DNA from: Larix kaempferi
Taxonomy: Eukaryota; Streptophyta; Pinopsida; Pinales; Pinaceae
DNA length: 64,000 bases
Direction of reading: 5' to 3'
NCBI GenBank assembly: GCA_027924585.1
Contig: BSBM01000096.1
Location: 5,827,501 to 5,891,500, forward strand
Shown here in pieces: positions 45,715-58,993 of the stretch. Position 1 is the stretch's first letter; each line of letters begins with the position of its first letter. The notes under the pieces were generated by a model. That model searched no databases. It was not told where the DNA came from and saw only the letters and a list, made by a program, of their open reading frames with translations. A program made the position numbers and the translations under genes.

Positions 45715-46358
45715 TGTTAGTTTTTAAGAATTTAGTTCAATCTGATCTAGGATCTTAACTGAGAGAACACCATGCACAACATATGTACAGCATATCAATC
45801 ATGGACACAATAATGCAAGCACACAAGAGACACAGAGTTTACTTGGGGAAAACCATAAAGGTGAAAAACCACAATAACTTCCTCAGAGATAGATAGAGAA
45901 ATGATACAACCCAAGAATAAGAGATAGACATCTCCTAGCAGCAGCTTCTCCTCCTCCACAAGTGCGCCACTCTCCAGAGAGTGTGTGTGAGAATAAAATG
46001 ATAAATAGAGTGCCTCCCGCACTCTACTTATACTTGTCTTGACTTTCCTAATACCCTTTACTAGGTCGGCCTCAACTTAACCACATAACACAATGCTTCC
46101 TGGGCCAACACCCAATAGGGTGGTCTAATAGCCCTTTGACCCACATGACTTATACAAGGCCGACCCCAACAAGGTGGTCTAATAACCCATCAAGTATAAG
46201 TTACGACACTTACAATATAAATGATGACACTTCCGTATAGAGGAATAATAACATCGCTATAGGAATACAAACACTTCTGTATAGAGGAATAATACCATCT
46301 CTATAGGAGTACAATATACATATATGACATACATTCCGAAGTTACATATACATCAACA
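45715..46358 (-). repeat. 3' LTR of Copia C
   Basis: 644 bp, reverse complement of the solo LTR family, ending ACATCAACA before the tract CTCCCTCTTAACT. It contains the TATA-proximal palindrome at 46003-46029 with one mismatch. Confidence 0.93.
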
Positions 46359-47270
46359 CTCCCTCTTAACTAGGAAGGTATTTCTCGACACAAATCTGCT
46401 AGCACAAGTCTTCTTCTCTGGATCATCATCAGCGAATCATCATCCTCGAATCATCATCATCATCACTACTGTTGTTATCTCAATCAATCTAAGAATCTAC
46501 TCGTCATAGCAAGTTCTACAGAGCCAGTTCTTTTTCATACTCGATGTAGGCCCACCACCTGTAGGTCTTCATCATCACTAGCCATACTGTGGAATCCTCG
46601 GGACTTATTGCGTGCGTCACAAAACCTCAAAAGAGAATCCTAGGATGTTACGGGTACACAACTCCGACCTATAGGATCTCCCAGGATATTTTACATGTGA
46701 TAGTCACAAAACCTTAAAAGGGTGTCTTGCCAAGCAAGAAAGCATCTGAGGCCTTTTCCATCCTATCCAGATCTCCAGGTGTGATTACATGTGACTCCTA
46801 CCGCAAAACCTTAAAAGGGTGTCTTGCCAAGCAAGAACCCTAAAGAGAATCTGAGGCCTTTTTCATCCTGTCCATATCTCCAGGTCTGATTACATGTGGT
46901 CATGGCAATGCCTCGAAAGAGCATCTGAGACCTTTTTCATCCTATCCAGATCTCCCAGGTCTACTTACATATCGTAGGACAATGCCTCGAAAGAGCATCT
47001 GAGGCCTTTTTCATCTTGTCCATATCTCCCAGGTCTACTTGCATGTCCTCCCAGAGCAATTCCTCAAAAGAGCATCTGAGGCCTTTTTCATCATGTCTAG
47101 ATCTCCCAGGACTACTTACATGCTCATCTGCACAACCTGTCCAGGGCCAAAGAGTATAAACCTAATACTCACCATACATCATCCTGATGTACACATGATC
47201 ATCCTGATCATCAACACTACATCATCCTGCTGCATGTCATCTGGAGCAACATCCTGAAGCTCATCATGCA
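46359..47270 (-). repeat. 3' untranslated region of C, left part
   Basis: A purine tract, then tandem units with AGCATCTGAGGCCTTTTTCA, TCCAGATCTCCCAGG and CTACTTACATG (about 46720-47120). The start of the hairpin array follows from 47152 (GAGTAT-AAACCTA-ATACTC, TACATCA-TCC-TGATGTA, ATGATCA-TCC-TGATCAT). It ends in atgca, the left target-site duplication of D. Confidence 0.88.
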
Positions 47271-50200
47271 TGCAACATCACGTAATTTCATAAATATTTA
47301 AATTTTTTGATAACAGCATTAATCATGATAATAATAATTGCGGAAATAAATATTGGAGATTGCGATAGCATTAATTGTACAATTGTTAGTACTAAACATA
47401 CTTTAATTTCTGTTTTAGCAGCAAAATGATAATGACAGTTTAAAAATATAATTACTAACCCTGATTATGATAACAAAAGTACTAAACGATTTGTAATTTG
47501 ATGCGACATTATTTTCTTTTTGCAATGATACTGATTGTTTGACTTTGCTACATAAGGGTGTCCTACGAGGTACCCTAGAGCTTACTTAGCTGCAACGCTA
47601 AAGCATATTGATTGTCCTGTGTGCATATGACAGGTAAGAACGATGTACATGTAATTCAGTTTTAAGCGTCATAATTAATTAGATGTTATAATTTCTGTTA
47701 CGACTCACCAGAAGTGAGCAGGTATGGGTATCAAATGCTTTAATTAATATTTTAAGATGTTTCTTGACGACTCCACAATGTTGTAGAACATAATTCTCCA
47801 GTTACGTTATCATGCTGAAAGACTAAATGATGTAAATCTTGAAATTGTTCTAGCGAGTTTCGTTGTCGTCTTAAGATAATTAGTTATCTTTATAGTACCC
47901 ATGTAATTGACCTACTGCGATTTATTTAAGTTTGAAAAGAGAGGATAAGTAAGTCCACATAACAATTGTCTAACTTTATGTTAATCTTTTTCCATTGGAT
48001 TCAATGAAATGATAATCCTATAGAATATCCATACTTATGATAATAGAATTTATATGAATGCCAAAGTGTAACTAGGTTAGTATTAAAATCTCTTTGTGTA
48101 TGGACTACAACCATTATCAATCTATAATGTTTGAACTATACATGGTTGTAACTATTTGTTTGAATGTCATAAGTGAAAATAACATTGGAATATAACACTG
48201 ACATGCATTAAGTATTGGCAGGGTGGCGAATAGCTGATTCATTAATGGCACAAGGCTCGATATGTCCAGGAAATCGAGTTTTGATCTTGCATTTATGGTT
48301 TGAAATGAACTCTCCCGTGACAAGGATCGCCACCACTCCACGTAAAGTATGAACACTGAAAGATTGTAAACCGAGACTCCTTAACAACGATTGTGAGTTG
48401 GTATTCTCCGAGTTGGAGGTAGAAACTATCCAACGTAATCCACCATGGCACTTACCCTGCGTGTGAAATGACAGTGCATTGAAAGCTAGGGTTGTTCGAC
48501 CCAAAGCAGCATCGTTGGCACAATTGAGAACGTTGATTTTGATGGATTTGGGTCGTTCGATTAGAACCCTAACCTCTGTCGTTGGAAATGGTTAATGGTT
48601 TTGGAAAAAGCTGTTTAGAGTTTCTATTGTTTTGGCCCATGGTCAACAGGCTACCAAAATTTTCTAGGGTTCGAAGGAGGTTTCAACTTCGAATTTCATA
48701 GGTAGATTTTGGAGTTGCAGGTTTTAAGCCAGGGTTATGGCAATGTAAAATGAGACCGACACTTAAATTTTGAGTTGATAACGTGTAAATGGCTTCGTGT
48801 TTCCTCGTTCTAAGTTTGTATGAGACATACCCAACTGTATTTTAATGGAAGTTTCCCCATCTCGTTTCCCAGTAGCTATCTCGACGTATTTTTGGAGTTT
48901 AGCAAAGAACTTGGTCTTCATTTAAAAGGGTAAGCTCTTGAACGTAAGTGATATTTTCAATTCTTTGTTAAGTTATAAGTGGTGCTATTAACAAATACTA
49001 AGCTATGGTTCTTTTTTTCAAAGTTGCAGGTGTCGAGGACCGAAATGTGATAAGGGTTTCAAAAAGAGAACGCGAGCTTCCCTCCCTGGTAAGCTCCGGG
49101 TCTTTTGATACCTTCGTAGATACCCCTTTGTTCTCAGATGATTTGGTTGGCTTCAACAGAGAGAAGTCGATGTTTTCCATGGCGTCCTCTGTCAAAAGAT
49201 CCTTTGATATGTATTTTGTATTGATGAGATACCTTCGTCTCTACTCTCTGTGTTTAATTCAATGCTTAGATTTTCGTCTATGAGGAAAATGTAGACTCAG
49301 GTTTAAGATTTCAATGATGAAGAAAATAAATCCCTGTTTTAATTTCGTTTGAACATAATGTAAGGTTTTGTTGTTGGGAACGAATGATTCCTCTTTCTTC
49401 TATATGGAAACTTATAAGGGTGAAAACATTTTGACACTCCACTTTGTTGATAAGCACCACTAAGGGAATGTATGGAGCCGAGGATCGTCTTACCTGTGCA
49501 TTAAACTCTAAATCTCAAATGTTATACCGTCGTTTGTATATAGCGTTATTGGTTTGGTTTCTAGGTCATAAGTTATATCTGTTGAAATGTTTTGTTGAAA
49601 TCAAAACTGTAATTTTTGGAACAACGATTGAAAAGGTTTTGTAATTGCTATGAGTAGAAAGGTAATGGCTAGGCATCAATTCGACGATTCTCATTGATTA
49701 CAAAGTAAACTAAGAGTATGAAATATAAGTCGAAATCTGTGTTAGCGGTTTTAATGCTATGAATTGATGTTGTAAAAAATTCTTGACTAGGGTTTATATG
49801 CTATATCATAGATGATAACTATAAAATGTATAATATTTCAAGAGGTAGAGACTTCGATTGTAATAAAAACAAATAGGCCAAACCCTAAGTTGTGTTCTAA
49901 AGTCTGAAAAGAATTTAAATAATTATAAAAGAGATTCCTAGGGATTTTTGGATACTAACTAAATTTTGTTATGTAACTCAGTTTGGAAATTGATACTTAC
50001 AGTTTGATTATCTACTGAAAACAATAACTTATCAGTAATAGAATGTTTATATTATCTCTATTATCTATTTGAACTGTAAATTTATGAAAATGATAGGATA
50101 AGAAATGAAACAATGTTTGTGTATGTGTAATGCGAAAACTGTATGATGACTGTTAAAGACAGTCTTGTTATGATGATCACATTCTTTTAATTTGTAGCTA

Positions 50201-51417
50201 TATTATTATAATGAAACCATAATATGGTATATACATATATGATTTCTATCTTTTCCTTTTTACATAATAATGATAAGAATAATGTGATGCAATTATACAG
50301 AATTTATGCATTGTTTTTTTTTCATAAAAACTCTGAAACATTTATAATATATACATGGATATTATACAGAACTCTCTACTATTATTTAACTATAGGACAG
50401 AAACAAAATAAACATATGAATTCCTCTATTTATCTATCGAATTCAGAATGGCAATCTGCCTATCTTTTAATCAATCATTAATTTGCGTATCTATACTGGA
50501 GTACGATGCACAAACAACATGGGGAAAAATATAGATATTGATTTATCAATTATAATTCATCATTAAACTTGAACTTTCAAACTTTAAACAAATCTAGAGT
50601 TAAATTCTCTTTCGAAACAGGAAACAGGAACATATTAGCTATACAGAACAGAATTACTAACTAAGAATAAGTAGAAAATTTGTAGAACCTGGTAAATCTG
50701 TAGAGCAACAAGCAGACCAAGAAGACTATTCCACCCAACCAATTCCTAAAAACAGTCGAGTACTGTCTTAGGACCCCCGAGCCTGTTCACTGAACCACCA
50801 AAAGGAAGAAACTCAAGAAATGGGACGACTTCTTGCAATCAAATAACTTCTGAATTCTTCAGTAGCTAGCAGTCTAATAGACCTACATCAGTATCTCTAG
50901 TTCTTCTCAGCAATGTTGCAAACTTAATATTACAGTCACCACTAGCCTCCCTATTCGAATCTCTCAGTGATCACCTGATGCACATAAGGAAATATTCTGT
51001 AGAAATATTTATTAAGAGCTGCCTGCTCAATTCGAATTTGCCTTTATAGGCTTCCTAGGCCTTTTCAAATGTTACTGGGTCATTAAATGAGCTGCCTGCT
51101 CACTCCCTCCACCTGGGGAATAATGTCCTATTTTTAGGGGTAGTTGTCCCATAACCAACAGCTAGTGGTGTGCTGCAACTGTTGCCATCCATCCCATACC
51201 TTCCAACAGCTTCCATTCCTCCTAGTGGGTCAATGAACACTCATTTAACAGTCCTCTTGGGTGTTTTTATCCTAATTAATTTATTTAAATAATAATATTC
51301 AGTAATTACATTCATCCATGATCAAAACTGATCATAATTACAAAACTTCGTAATTAAATTTAACATAAATTATTTTTCAAATAAAATAATAATTCTCAGA
51401 AATTTGGGTAAGTGACA
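47271..51417 (-). repeat. LTR1 of D (3' LTR), 4.15 kb
   Basis: Plus strand TGCAACATCACG to AAGTGACA. Very long for a chromovirus LTR. It has a minus-strand ORF at 48208-48504 related to longer ORFs in LTR2 and LTR3, and an exon-like plus-strand block at 49029-49087 preceded by a T-rich stretch and gcag and followed by gtaag. By eye it is closer to LTR3 than to LTR2 over the shared first 1.75 kb. Confidence 0.92.
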
Positions 51418-51430
51418 CACCCCCCCTTAA
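51418..51430 (-). promoter_or_regulatory. Polypurine tract of D
   Basis: Minus-strand CTTAAGGGGGGGTG lies against the 3' LTR. Confidence 0.85.
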
Positions 51431-51455
51431 GTCTCAACATCGTCCTCGATGTTTG

Positions 51456-54400
51456 CTAATCACTCCTTGAGTGTTCCTGAAATAGAGTTGGGTATGTTTC
51501 CTGCATACTACTCTCCAACTCCCAGGTTGCCTCTTATGGGCTAAAGTGCTTCCATTGCACCTTCACTTTCCCAATGTTGTGATTCCGTAGAATAGTTTCC
51601 CTCCTTCCGAGGATACAATCCGGTTCCATCGAAAAATCTTTGTCTTGTACCACTTGTACATCATTCCAGTTTACAACATGAGTAGTATCGTGCACATATT
51701 TCTTTAAAAACGATATATGAAAAACATTATGTATTTTCAGGTTAGGTGGCAAAGCCAGTTGGTATGCCACTGCTCCAACCTTAGACAATATTTCAAAAGG
51801 ACCGCAATACCTGGGTGCCAACTTGGCACAGCTTCCCAATTTTAGTGAACTCTTTTTCGGTCTTACCTTAAGGAATACAAGTTCACCAACCTAGAACTCT
51901 TTATGAGTTCTTTTTGAATCTACTTGACTCTTTTGCCTATCTTGGACAGCTTTTAAATGTCCTTGCACCTGTTTCACAATTAGTTCTAACTCCTGCAATA
52001 ATTCAGGTCCTAAAACAACTCTATTTACTGGATCATTCCACGAAACAGGTGTATTACATTTCCTACCATAAATAATTTCAAAAGGACTAAGTCTGGCCGA
52101 TGCATGATAGTCATTATTATAAGCAAACTATGCTAATTGCAAGTAATCTTCCCACTTACCAGGCTGATTCTTCACATACATTCTTAATAAATCTTCTAGA
52201 ACTTGATTCACCCTTTCTGTCTGTCCATCCGTCTGTGGATGAAATGCTGTACTTAAATTTAAAGTTGTGTTCAACCCTTTAAACAGTGACCTCCAGAAGT
52301 TACCTATAAACTTCGAGTCACAATCTGAAATTATTACTTTCGGTATTCCATGTAGTCTAAAAATTTGTTTCATAAAGATCTCTGCAATATCTGGAGCTTT
52401 ATGAGTAGTCTTTACGGGTATGAAATGTGATGCCTTGCTGAGTTTGTCCACTACCAACATGATAGAATCATGTTGTTTCTTATTTTTAGGTAATCTGGTA
52501 ATAAAATCTATGCTGATCACTTCCCATTTTCAACTGGGTATCGGTAACAGTTGCAACAATCCAGCAGGATGTTGGTGTTCAACCTTTACCTTTTGACAAT
52601 CCAAACATTTAGCTATGTACTCTGCTACTTCATCTTTCATTCTGGGCGAATAATATTCTTTCCTCAGCATAGTAATAGTCTTTTGATATCCTGGATGACC
52701 AAAATAGTGACTTTTATGCATCTCATTTAATATCAAAAATTTTATTTCTGGTACATATAATCTGTTTTTAAAAAGTAATAAACCATTTTCCTTCATGCTG
52801 TAATCTGTCATACAATTTTTAGAACTGTTGTTTGCTTTCTTTTCCTTCATTTTTATGTATTCTTCATCTGTTTCACTCCTTTCCAGAATTTGATTTTCCA
52901 AATCAGTTGTATATGTACTGATTGCTTAAATGAAATTTCGTTTTGCCTTATGACTCTAGGCATCTGCAACCTTGTTCTCCTTCCCTTTAATATGTTGAAT
53001 TTCGAAATCATACTCACTTAAGAACGTCAACCATCTAGCTTGTCTAGCGTTCAGGTTTGTCTGATCCAATAAATATTTCAAACCCATGTTTTCTGTCAAT
53101 AATGTAAACTTTCTGGCAATAAGGTGGTGACGCCACATTTTTAAGGCATGGATAACTGCTAATAACTCTAAATCATAGGTAGAGTAATTCTTTTCATGTA
53201 CTTTCAGCTTTCTAGATTCATATGCTACTGCACGTCCTTCCTGTGTCAAGACTCCACCGATTCTGTCATTGCATGCGTCTGTACAAACTACAAAATCCTT
53301 GTTGGGGTCTTCTATCCTCAACATGGGTGTTGTCGTCAATAACTCCTTTAATTTCTTAAAACTATTGGCACATTTTTTATCCCAAACAAATTTCTTCCCT
53401 TTCTTCTACAAGGAAGTTATGGGGTTGGCAATTTTTGAAAAATTCTCTATAAACTTTTTGTAATACCCAGTAATGCCCATAAATGATCTTTCATCCGACG
53501 CATCTTTAGGAACCGGCCAGTCATTAATGGCCCTTATCTTGTCGGGGTAAACCGAGATTCCTTCTGCTGAAATTATGTGTCCTAGAGACTGAATTTTGTC
53601 TTTGTGGAAATCACACTTACTAAATTTGGCGTATAGTTGATGATCTCTTAACACTTGTAAGATAATCCATAAATGTTCATCATGCTCTTCTTTGCTTTTT
53701 TAGTACACTAAAATGTCGTCTATAAACACAACAACAAAATTGTCTAAGTATTTATGCAAAATATTATTCATCAAACACATAAATAAAGCCGGGGCATTAG
53801 TCAAGCCAAACGGCATGACTACGAACTCGTAATGTCCATACCGAGTTCGAAAAGCTATCTTGAAAATATCTTCTTCCTTAACCCTTACTTGATGATATCC
53901 TGATTGTAGATCAATCTTTGAAAATACTGTTCCTCCATGCAGCTGATCGAATAGCTCATCTATGCGGGGTAATGGATACCTATTCTTGATCACCATCTTA
54001 TTAAGCTGGTGATAATCTATGCACAGTCTCAAGGTTTCGTCTTTCTTCTTAACAAAGATGATAGGTGCTCCCCAAGGAGACACATTGGGTCTAATATACT
54101 TCTTGTCAATAAGTTCCTTCAACTTTGATTTTAATTTGTTTAACTCTAGTATGTTCATTATGTACGGAGCTTTAGAGTTTGGTACTGCTACTGGTATCAA
54201 CTCTATGGTAAAATCTAAATCTCTTTTGGGAGGTGATCCTAGAATCTCCTCAGGAAATACATCTTTAAAATCCCTTAGGACAGGTATGTCTTCTAATTTC
54301 AGTTTGTCCTCTTTATCCATAAACTCATCAGTTACCACGTTTACTGCAAACATTTGGCATCCTTTCCTAACTGCCCTCTTAACTTGCATGGCTGAAATCC

Positions 54401-56138
54401 GTCTAAGGGTTACCTTCCTTGGGATGCATTTAATTTCTATAGTTTTCCCTTCGTCATTTAAGCATGTAAAACTTTTTCCATAACATTCCATGATGACATG
54501 ATGGGATTCTAACCAGTCCATCCCAACTATAATATCATAAGAACCTAAAGGTAGAATATTCAACTTGATTTGTGTTTGTAAATGATTCATGGACAACACA
54601 CAGTTTTCTATAAAATCTGATACTTTCCTCTTTGTTCCAGTTGCTAGTCTAACTAGCCATGATTTACTAAACTTTTCAGTTTTCCGTTTAAGACTTTCCA
54701 CAATATCTAGTGATATATAACTTAAACTAGCACATGGGTCAATTAAAACAGTAACAGGATGGTCACATATCATACCTTCAATCTCTACCATGGAGATTTG
54801 ATGATCTGATTGCCTGTTGTCGAGTGCTACATTAATTCTTGGCATCTCCCTTGATACGTCTCCAACATGAGGTTCAATCTAAATAGAGTTGATGTTGTTT
54901 GCCTTCTGCTTCCTTAAGGGACATTCTGATGCGTAATGGGGGCCTTGACATTCAAAACATTTAATATTTGTATTTGGCTCACTGGTCTTGGCAGTATTAG
55001 GTGCATTTCTGGGTGCTGTAAAATTCTGCTGTGAATTATTTCTGGAATTGTTCCCTTGATAATTCCGGTTCTGAGAATTTTTCCTTTGAAATCCGGAATT
55101 TCCACTGAATCTGAAATTTTTCTTTTTCTGCTCAAAATTGTTGGGCTTATGATTTTTTCAGTTTGACATTCCTTCTCTTTTCCGATTGGTATCATAACAA
55201 AAGACTTCCTTTCTCATAGCCTCCTCCAATGTTTTAGGACTGTCATACTCAATTCTGTCTTTAATGCTGAAAGGTAAACAACTCAGGTACCTTTGAATTT
55301 TTGGTTTTTCTTCTATGAGGTATGGTACATATCTCAGTAAGTTCAGAAACTTACTATTCATTTCCTTCATGTTCATACCTCCCAACTTCAAATCGTAAAA
55401 CTCTTTAGATTTTTCTTCGTAGTACTACTCAGATAGATACTTCTTTTTGAAATATCGTTTGAAAACACTCCAGCTTACATCTTTATCTTTGATGCCCTTT
55501 ACCCTTTTTATATCCTGCCACCAGATATCCGCTTTTCCGGTCAAGTTATATATAGCCATTTTTTCCTTTAAGAACTCTGAATAGTTGTAGATCTGGAAGT
55601 ATTTCTTCATACCAGACAGCCAAGATTTTGCTGTCTCGCCTTTCTCAGTTTCTCCATTGAAAGTTGGAGGTCTTATCTTCTTGAATTCTCCAGAAATCTG
55701 CTCATATTCCTTTTGATTTTTCTTTCTGGGTTTGAAATCTCCTTCATTGCTATCACTGGTATAGTTACGTTTCTTTCTGCGTGTTTCAATAGCATCTCCC
55801 GATGAGGTTGAACTATCATTCACCTTGCTGGTTTTTATGTTTTGATTTTTATCAGTGTGAGGCATATCCTCAACTTTGGAAATATCTTCATTGTTTCTCT
55901 CTTGTTCCTCTGTTTGGTTGTGTTCAAACAGCACTTGATTAATTTGTTCTTGTGCTTGCAGAATCCTTTCATTATCTTGTTTCACATATCTGATTTCTGC
56001 TTTTAATTCATGGAAAGCACGTAACAGTTCGGACGAACTATTCTTTAATTCCCCATGACCTTCCTCTACATAGTGTTGTCCCGAACTGTGACTGTTTGGC
56101 CGGAATCTATCGCTTAAATGTTCAGCTGAGTTCTCCAT
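51456..56138 (-). pseudogene. Chromovirus D gag-pol, one frame with nonsense codons only
   Basis: ATG at 56136-56138 to TAG at 51456-51458 is a single frame of 1561 codons with about eleven premature stops: near 55425, 55158, 54879, 53700, 53406, 52956, 52926, 52530, 52128, 51891 and 51534. Order: gag with TFNGETEKGETAKSWL; knuckle CFECQGPHYASEC; protease with LIDPCAS where Asp-Ser/Thr-Gly is expected; [11 protein letters not shown] with [20 protein letters not shown] and FIDDILVY; RNase H with CTDACNDRIGG, LELLAV and TENMGLKYL (Glu for the usual Asp); integrase with HFGHPGYQKT-type zinc region, KCLDCQ, SIDFITRLP, SDCDSKF and HPQTDGQTERVN; and a C-terminal chromodomain (KVQWKHFSP, stop, EATWELE). 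The chromodomain identifies a chromovirus, most likely Tekay/Del-like. Confidence 0.94.
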
Positions 56139-56264
56139 ACCTGTAACTGAAAATAATTTATGGTAACATAGTAATTACATTTTTAAGTTAGTACAATTTT
56201 CTGCTGTATAAAAATTTTCTGTTGCGTATTTTGGACCTCATTCAGGCCTAAAGTTCGAATATGA

Positions 56265-56276
56265 GCTCTGATACCA
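56265..56276 (-). promoter_or_regulatory. Primer-binding site of D
   Basis: The minus strand reads TGGTATCAGAGC two bases inside the 5' LTR. Confidence 0.92.
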
Positions 56277-56278
56277 CA

Positions 56279-58033
56279 TGTAACATCCCATAATTTCATA
56301 AAAAATTAAAATTTTTGATAACATCATTAATCATGATAATAATAATTGCGGAAATAAATAATGGAGATTGCGACAATATTAATTGTACAATTGTTAGTAC
56401 TAAACATACTTTAATTTTTGTTTTAGCATCAAAATGATAATGACAGTTTAAAAATATAATTACTACCCCTGATTATGATAACAAAAGTACTAAATGATTT
56501 GTAATTTGATGCGACACTATATTCTTTTTGAAATGATACCGACTGTTTGACTTTGCTACATAAGGGTGTCCTACGAGGTACCCTGGAGCTTACTTAGCTA
56601 CAACGCTAAAGCATATTGATTGTCCTATGTGCAGACGAAAGGTAAGAACAATGTACGCGTAATTCAGTTTTCAGCGTCATAATTAATTAGATGTTAAAAT
56701 TTCTGTTACGACTCACCAGAAGTGAGCAGGTATGGGTTTCAAATGCTATAATTACTGTTTTAAGATGTTTCTTGACGACTCCACAATGTTGTAGAACAGA
56801 ATTCTTCATTTACGTCATCATGCTGAAAGACTAAATGATGTAAATCTTGAAATTGTTCTAGCCGGTTTCGTTGTCATCTTAAGATAATTAGTTATCTTTA
56901 TAGTACCCATGTAATTGACCTACTACGATTTATTTAAGTTTGAAAAGAGAGGATAAGTAAGTCCACATAACAATTGTCTAACTTTATGTTAATCTTTTTC
57001 CATTGGATTCAATGAAATGATTATCCTATAGAATATCCATACTTATGATAATAGAATTTATATGAATGCCAAAGGGTAACTAGGTTAGTATTAAAATCTC
57101 TTTGTGTATGGACTACAACCATTATAAATCTATAATGTTTGAACTATACGTGGTTGTAACTATTTGTTTGAATGTCATAAGTGAAAATAACATTGGAATA
57201 TAACATTGACATGCATTAAGTATTGGCAAGGTGGTGAACAGCTGATTCATTAATGGCACAAGGCTCAAGCTATCCAGGAAATTGAGTTTTGATCTTGCAT
57301 TTATGGTTTGAAATGAACTCTCCCGTGACAAGGATCACCACCACTCCACGTAAAGTATGAACACTGAAAGATTGTAAACCGAGACTCCTTAACAACGATT
57401 GTGAGTTGGTATTCTTCGAGTTGGAGGTAGAAACTATCCATCGTAATCCACCGTGGCACTTACCCTGCATGTGAAATGACAATGCATTGAATGTTAGGGT
57501 TGTTCGACCCAAAGCAGCATCATTGGCACAATTGAGAATGTTGATTTTGATAGATTTGGGCCGTTCGATTAGAACCCTAACCTCTGTTGTTGGAAATGGT
57601 TTATGAGTTTGGAAAAAGTTGTTTAGAGTTTCTATTGTTTCGTCCCGTGGTCGACAGGCTGCCAAAATTTTCTAGGTTTAGAAGGAGGTCTCCACTTCGA
57701 ATTTCATAGGTATATTTGGAGTTGCAAGTTTTAAGCCATGGTTATGGCAAAGTAAAATGAGACCGGCACTTAAACTTTGAGTTGATAACGTGTAAATGGA
57801 TTCGTGTTTCCTCGTTCTAAGTTTGTATGAGACATACCCAACTGTATTTTAATGGAAGTTTCCCCATCTCATTTCCCAGTAGCTATCTCGGCATCTTTCT
57901 AGAGTTTAGCAAAGAACTTGGTCTTCATTTAAAAGGGTAAGCTCTTGAACGTAAGTGATATTTTCAATTCTTTGTTAAGTTATAAGTGGTGCTATTAACA
58001 AATACTACGTTGTGGTTCTTTTTTTCGAAGTTT
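56279..58033 (-). repeat. LTR2 of D (5' LTR), truncated
   Basis: Starts TGTAACATCCC next to the primer site and is collinear with LTR1 and LTR3 for 1.75 kb. At about 58033 it stops within TTCGAAGTT and joins the outer end of a C-family LTR. The promoter end of the element's 5' LTR is therefore missing. Confidence 0.9.
57270..57665 (-). CDS. LTR-embedded ORF of D (LTR2 copy), unknown
   Basis: 131 codons starting MAACRPRDETIETLNNFF. The homologous ORF of 148 codons in LTR3 (59930-60376) starts MVACRPRAETIETLNSFF, and a shorter one lies in LTR1 (48208-48504). The copies differ by substitutions and one in-frame 3-base indel (NDAALGR versus NDALVR). It reads in the same sense as gag-pol. There is no known domain. 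It may be a captured host exon or an open frame by chance in a conserved LTR. Doubtful as a protein-coding gene. Confidence 0.25.
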   Translation of the reverse strand: MAACRPRDETIETLNNFFQTHKPFPTTEVRVLIERPKSIKINILNCANDAALGRTTLTFNALSFHMQGKCHGGLRWIVSTSNSKNTNSQSLLRSLGLQSFSVHTLRGVVVILVTGEFISNHKCKIKTQFPG

Positions 58034-58993
58034 CATATATACATATATGACATACATTCTGAAGTTACATATACATCAACACTCCCTCTTAACTAGGAAC
58101 GTATTTCTCGACAAAGATCTGCTAGCACAAGTCTTCTTCTCTGGATCATCATCAGCGAATCATCATCCTCGAATCATCGTCATCATCACTGTTGTTGCTA
58201 TCTCAATCAATCTCTGAATCTACTCGTCATAGGAAGTTCTACAGAGCCAGTCCTTTTTCATTCTGGATGTAGACCCACCACCTACAGGTCTTCATCATCA
58301 CTGGCCATACTGTGGAATCCTCGGGACTTATTACGTGCATCACAAAACCTCAAAAGAGAATCCCAGGATGTTACGGGTACACAACTCCAACCTATAGGAT
58401 CTCCTAGGATCTTTTACATGTGACAGTCACAAAACCTTAAAAGGGTGTCTTGCCAAGCAAGAAAGCATCTGAGGCCTTTTTCATCCTATCCAGATCTCCA
58501 GGTCTGATTACATGTGACTCCTACCGCAAAACCTTAAAAGGGTGTCTTGCCAAGCAAGAACCCTAAAGAGCATCTGAGACCTTTTTCATCCTGTCCATAT
58601 CTCTAGGTCTGATTACATGTGGTCATGGCAATGCCTCGAAAGAGCATCTAAGGCCTTTTTCATCCTATCCAGATCTCCCAGGTCTACTTACATGGCATAG
58701 CACAATGCCTCGAAAGAGCATCTGAGGCCTTTTTCATCTTGTCCAGATCTCCCAGGTCTACTTGCATGTCCTCCCAGAGCAATTACTCGAAAGAGCATCT
58801 GAGGCCTTTTTCATCATGTCTAGATCTCCCAGGTCTACTTACATGCTCATCTGCACAACCTGTCCAGGGACAAAGAGTATAAACCTGATACTCACCATAC
58901 ATCATCCTGATGTACACATGATCATCCTGATCATCAACACTGCATCATCCTGCTGCATGTCATCTGGAGCAACATCCTGAAGCTCATCATGCA
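58034..58993 (-). repeat. Second copy of the C LTR end and 3' untranslated region
   Basis: Begins inside the C LTR (ATATACATATATGACATAC, equivalent to 46310) and includes the LTR end CATCAACA. The purine tract, the AGCATCTGAGGCC minisatellite and the hairpin array follow to atgca. It is collinear with 46310-47270 with scattered substitutions. This duplicate lies between LTR2 and LTR3 of D. Confidence 0.92.

Noticed and set aside
54019-54483. Plus-strand ORF of 154 codons in D
   Set aside because: It is the antisense shadow of the protease-RT region, which is clearly coding on the minus strand.
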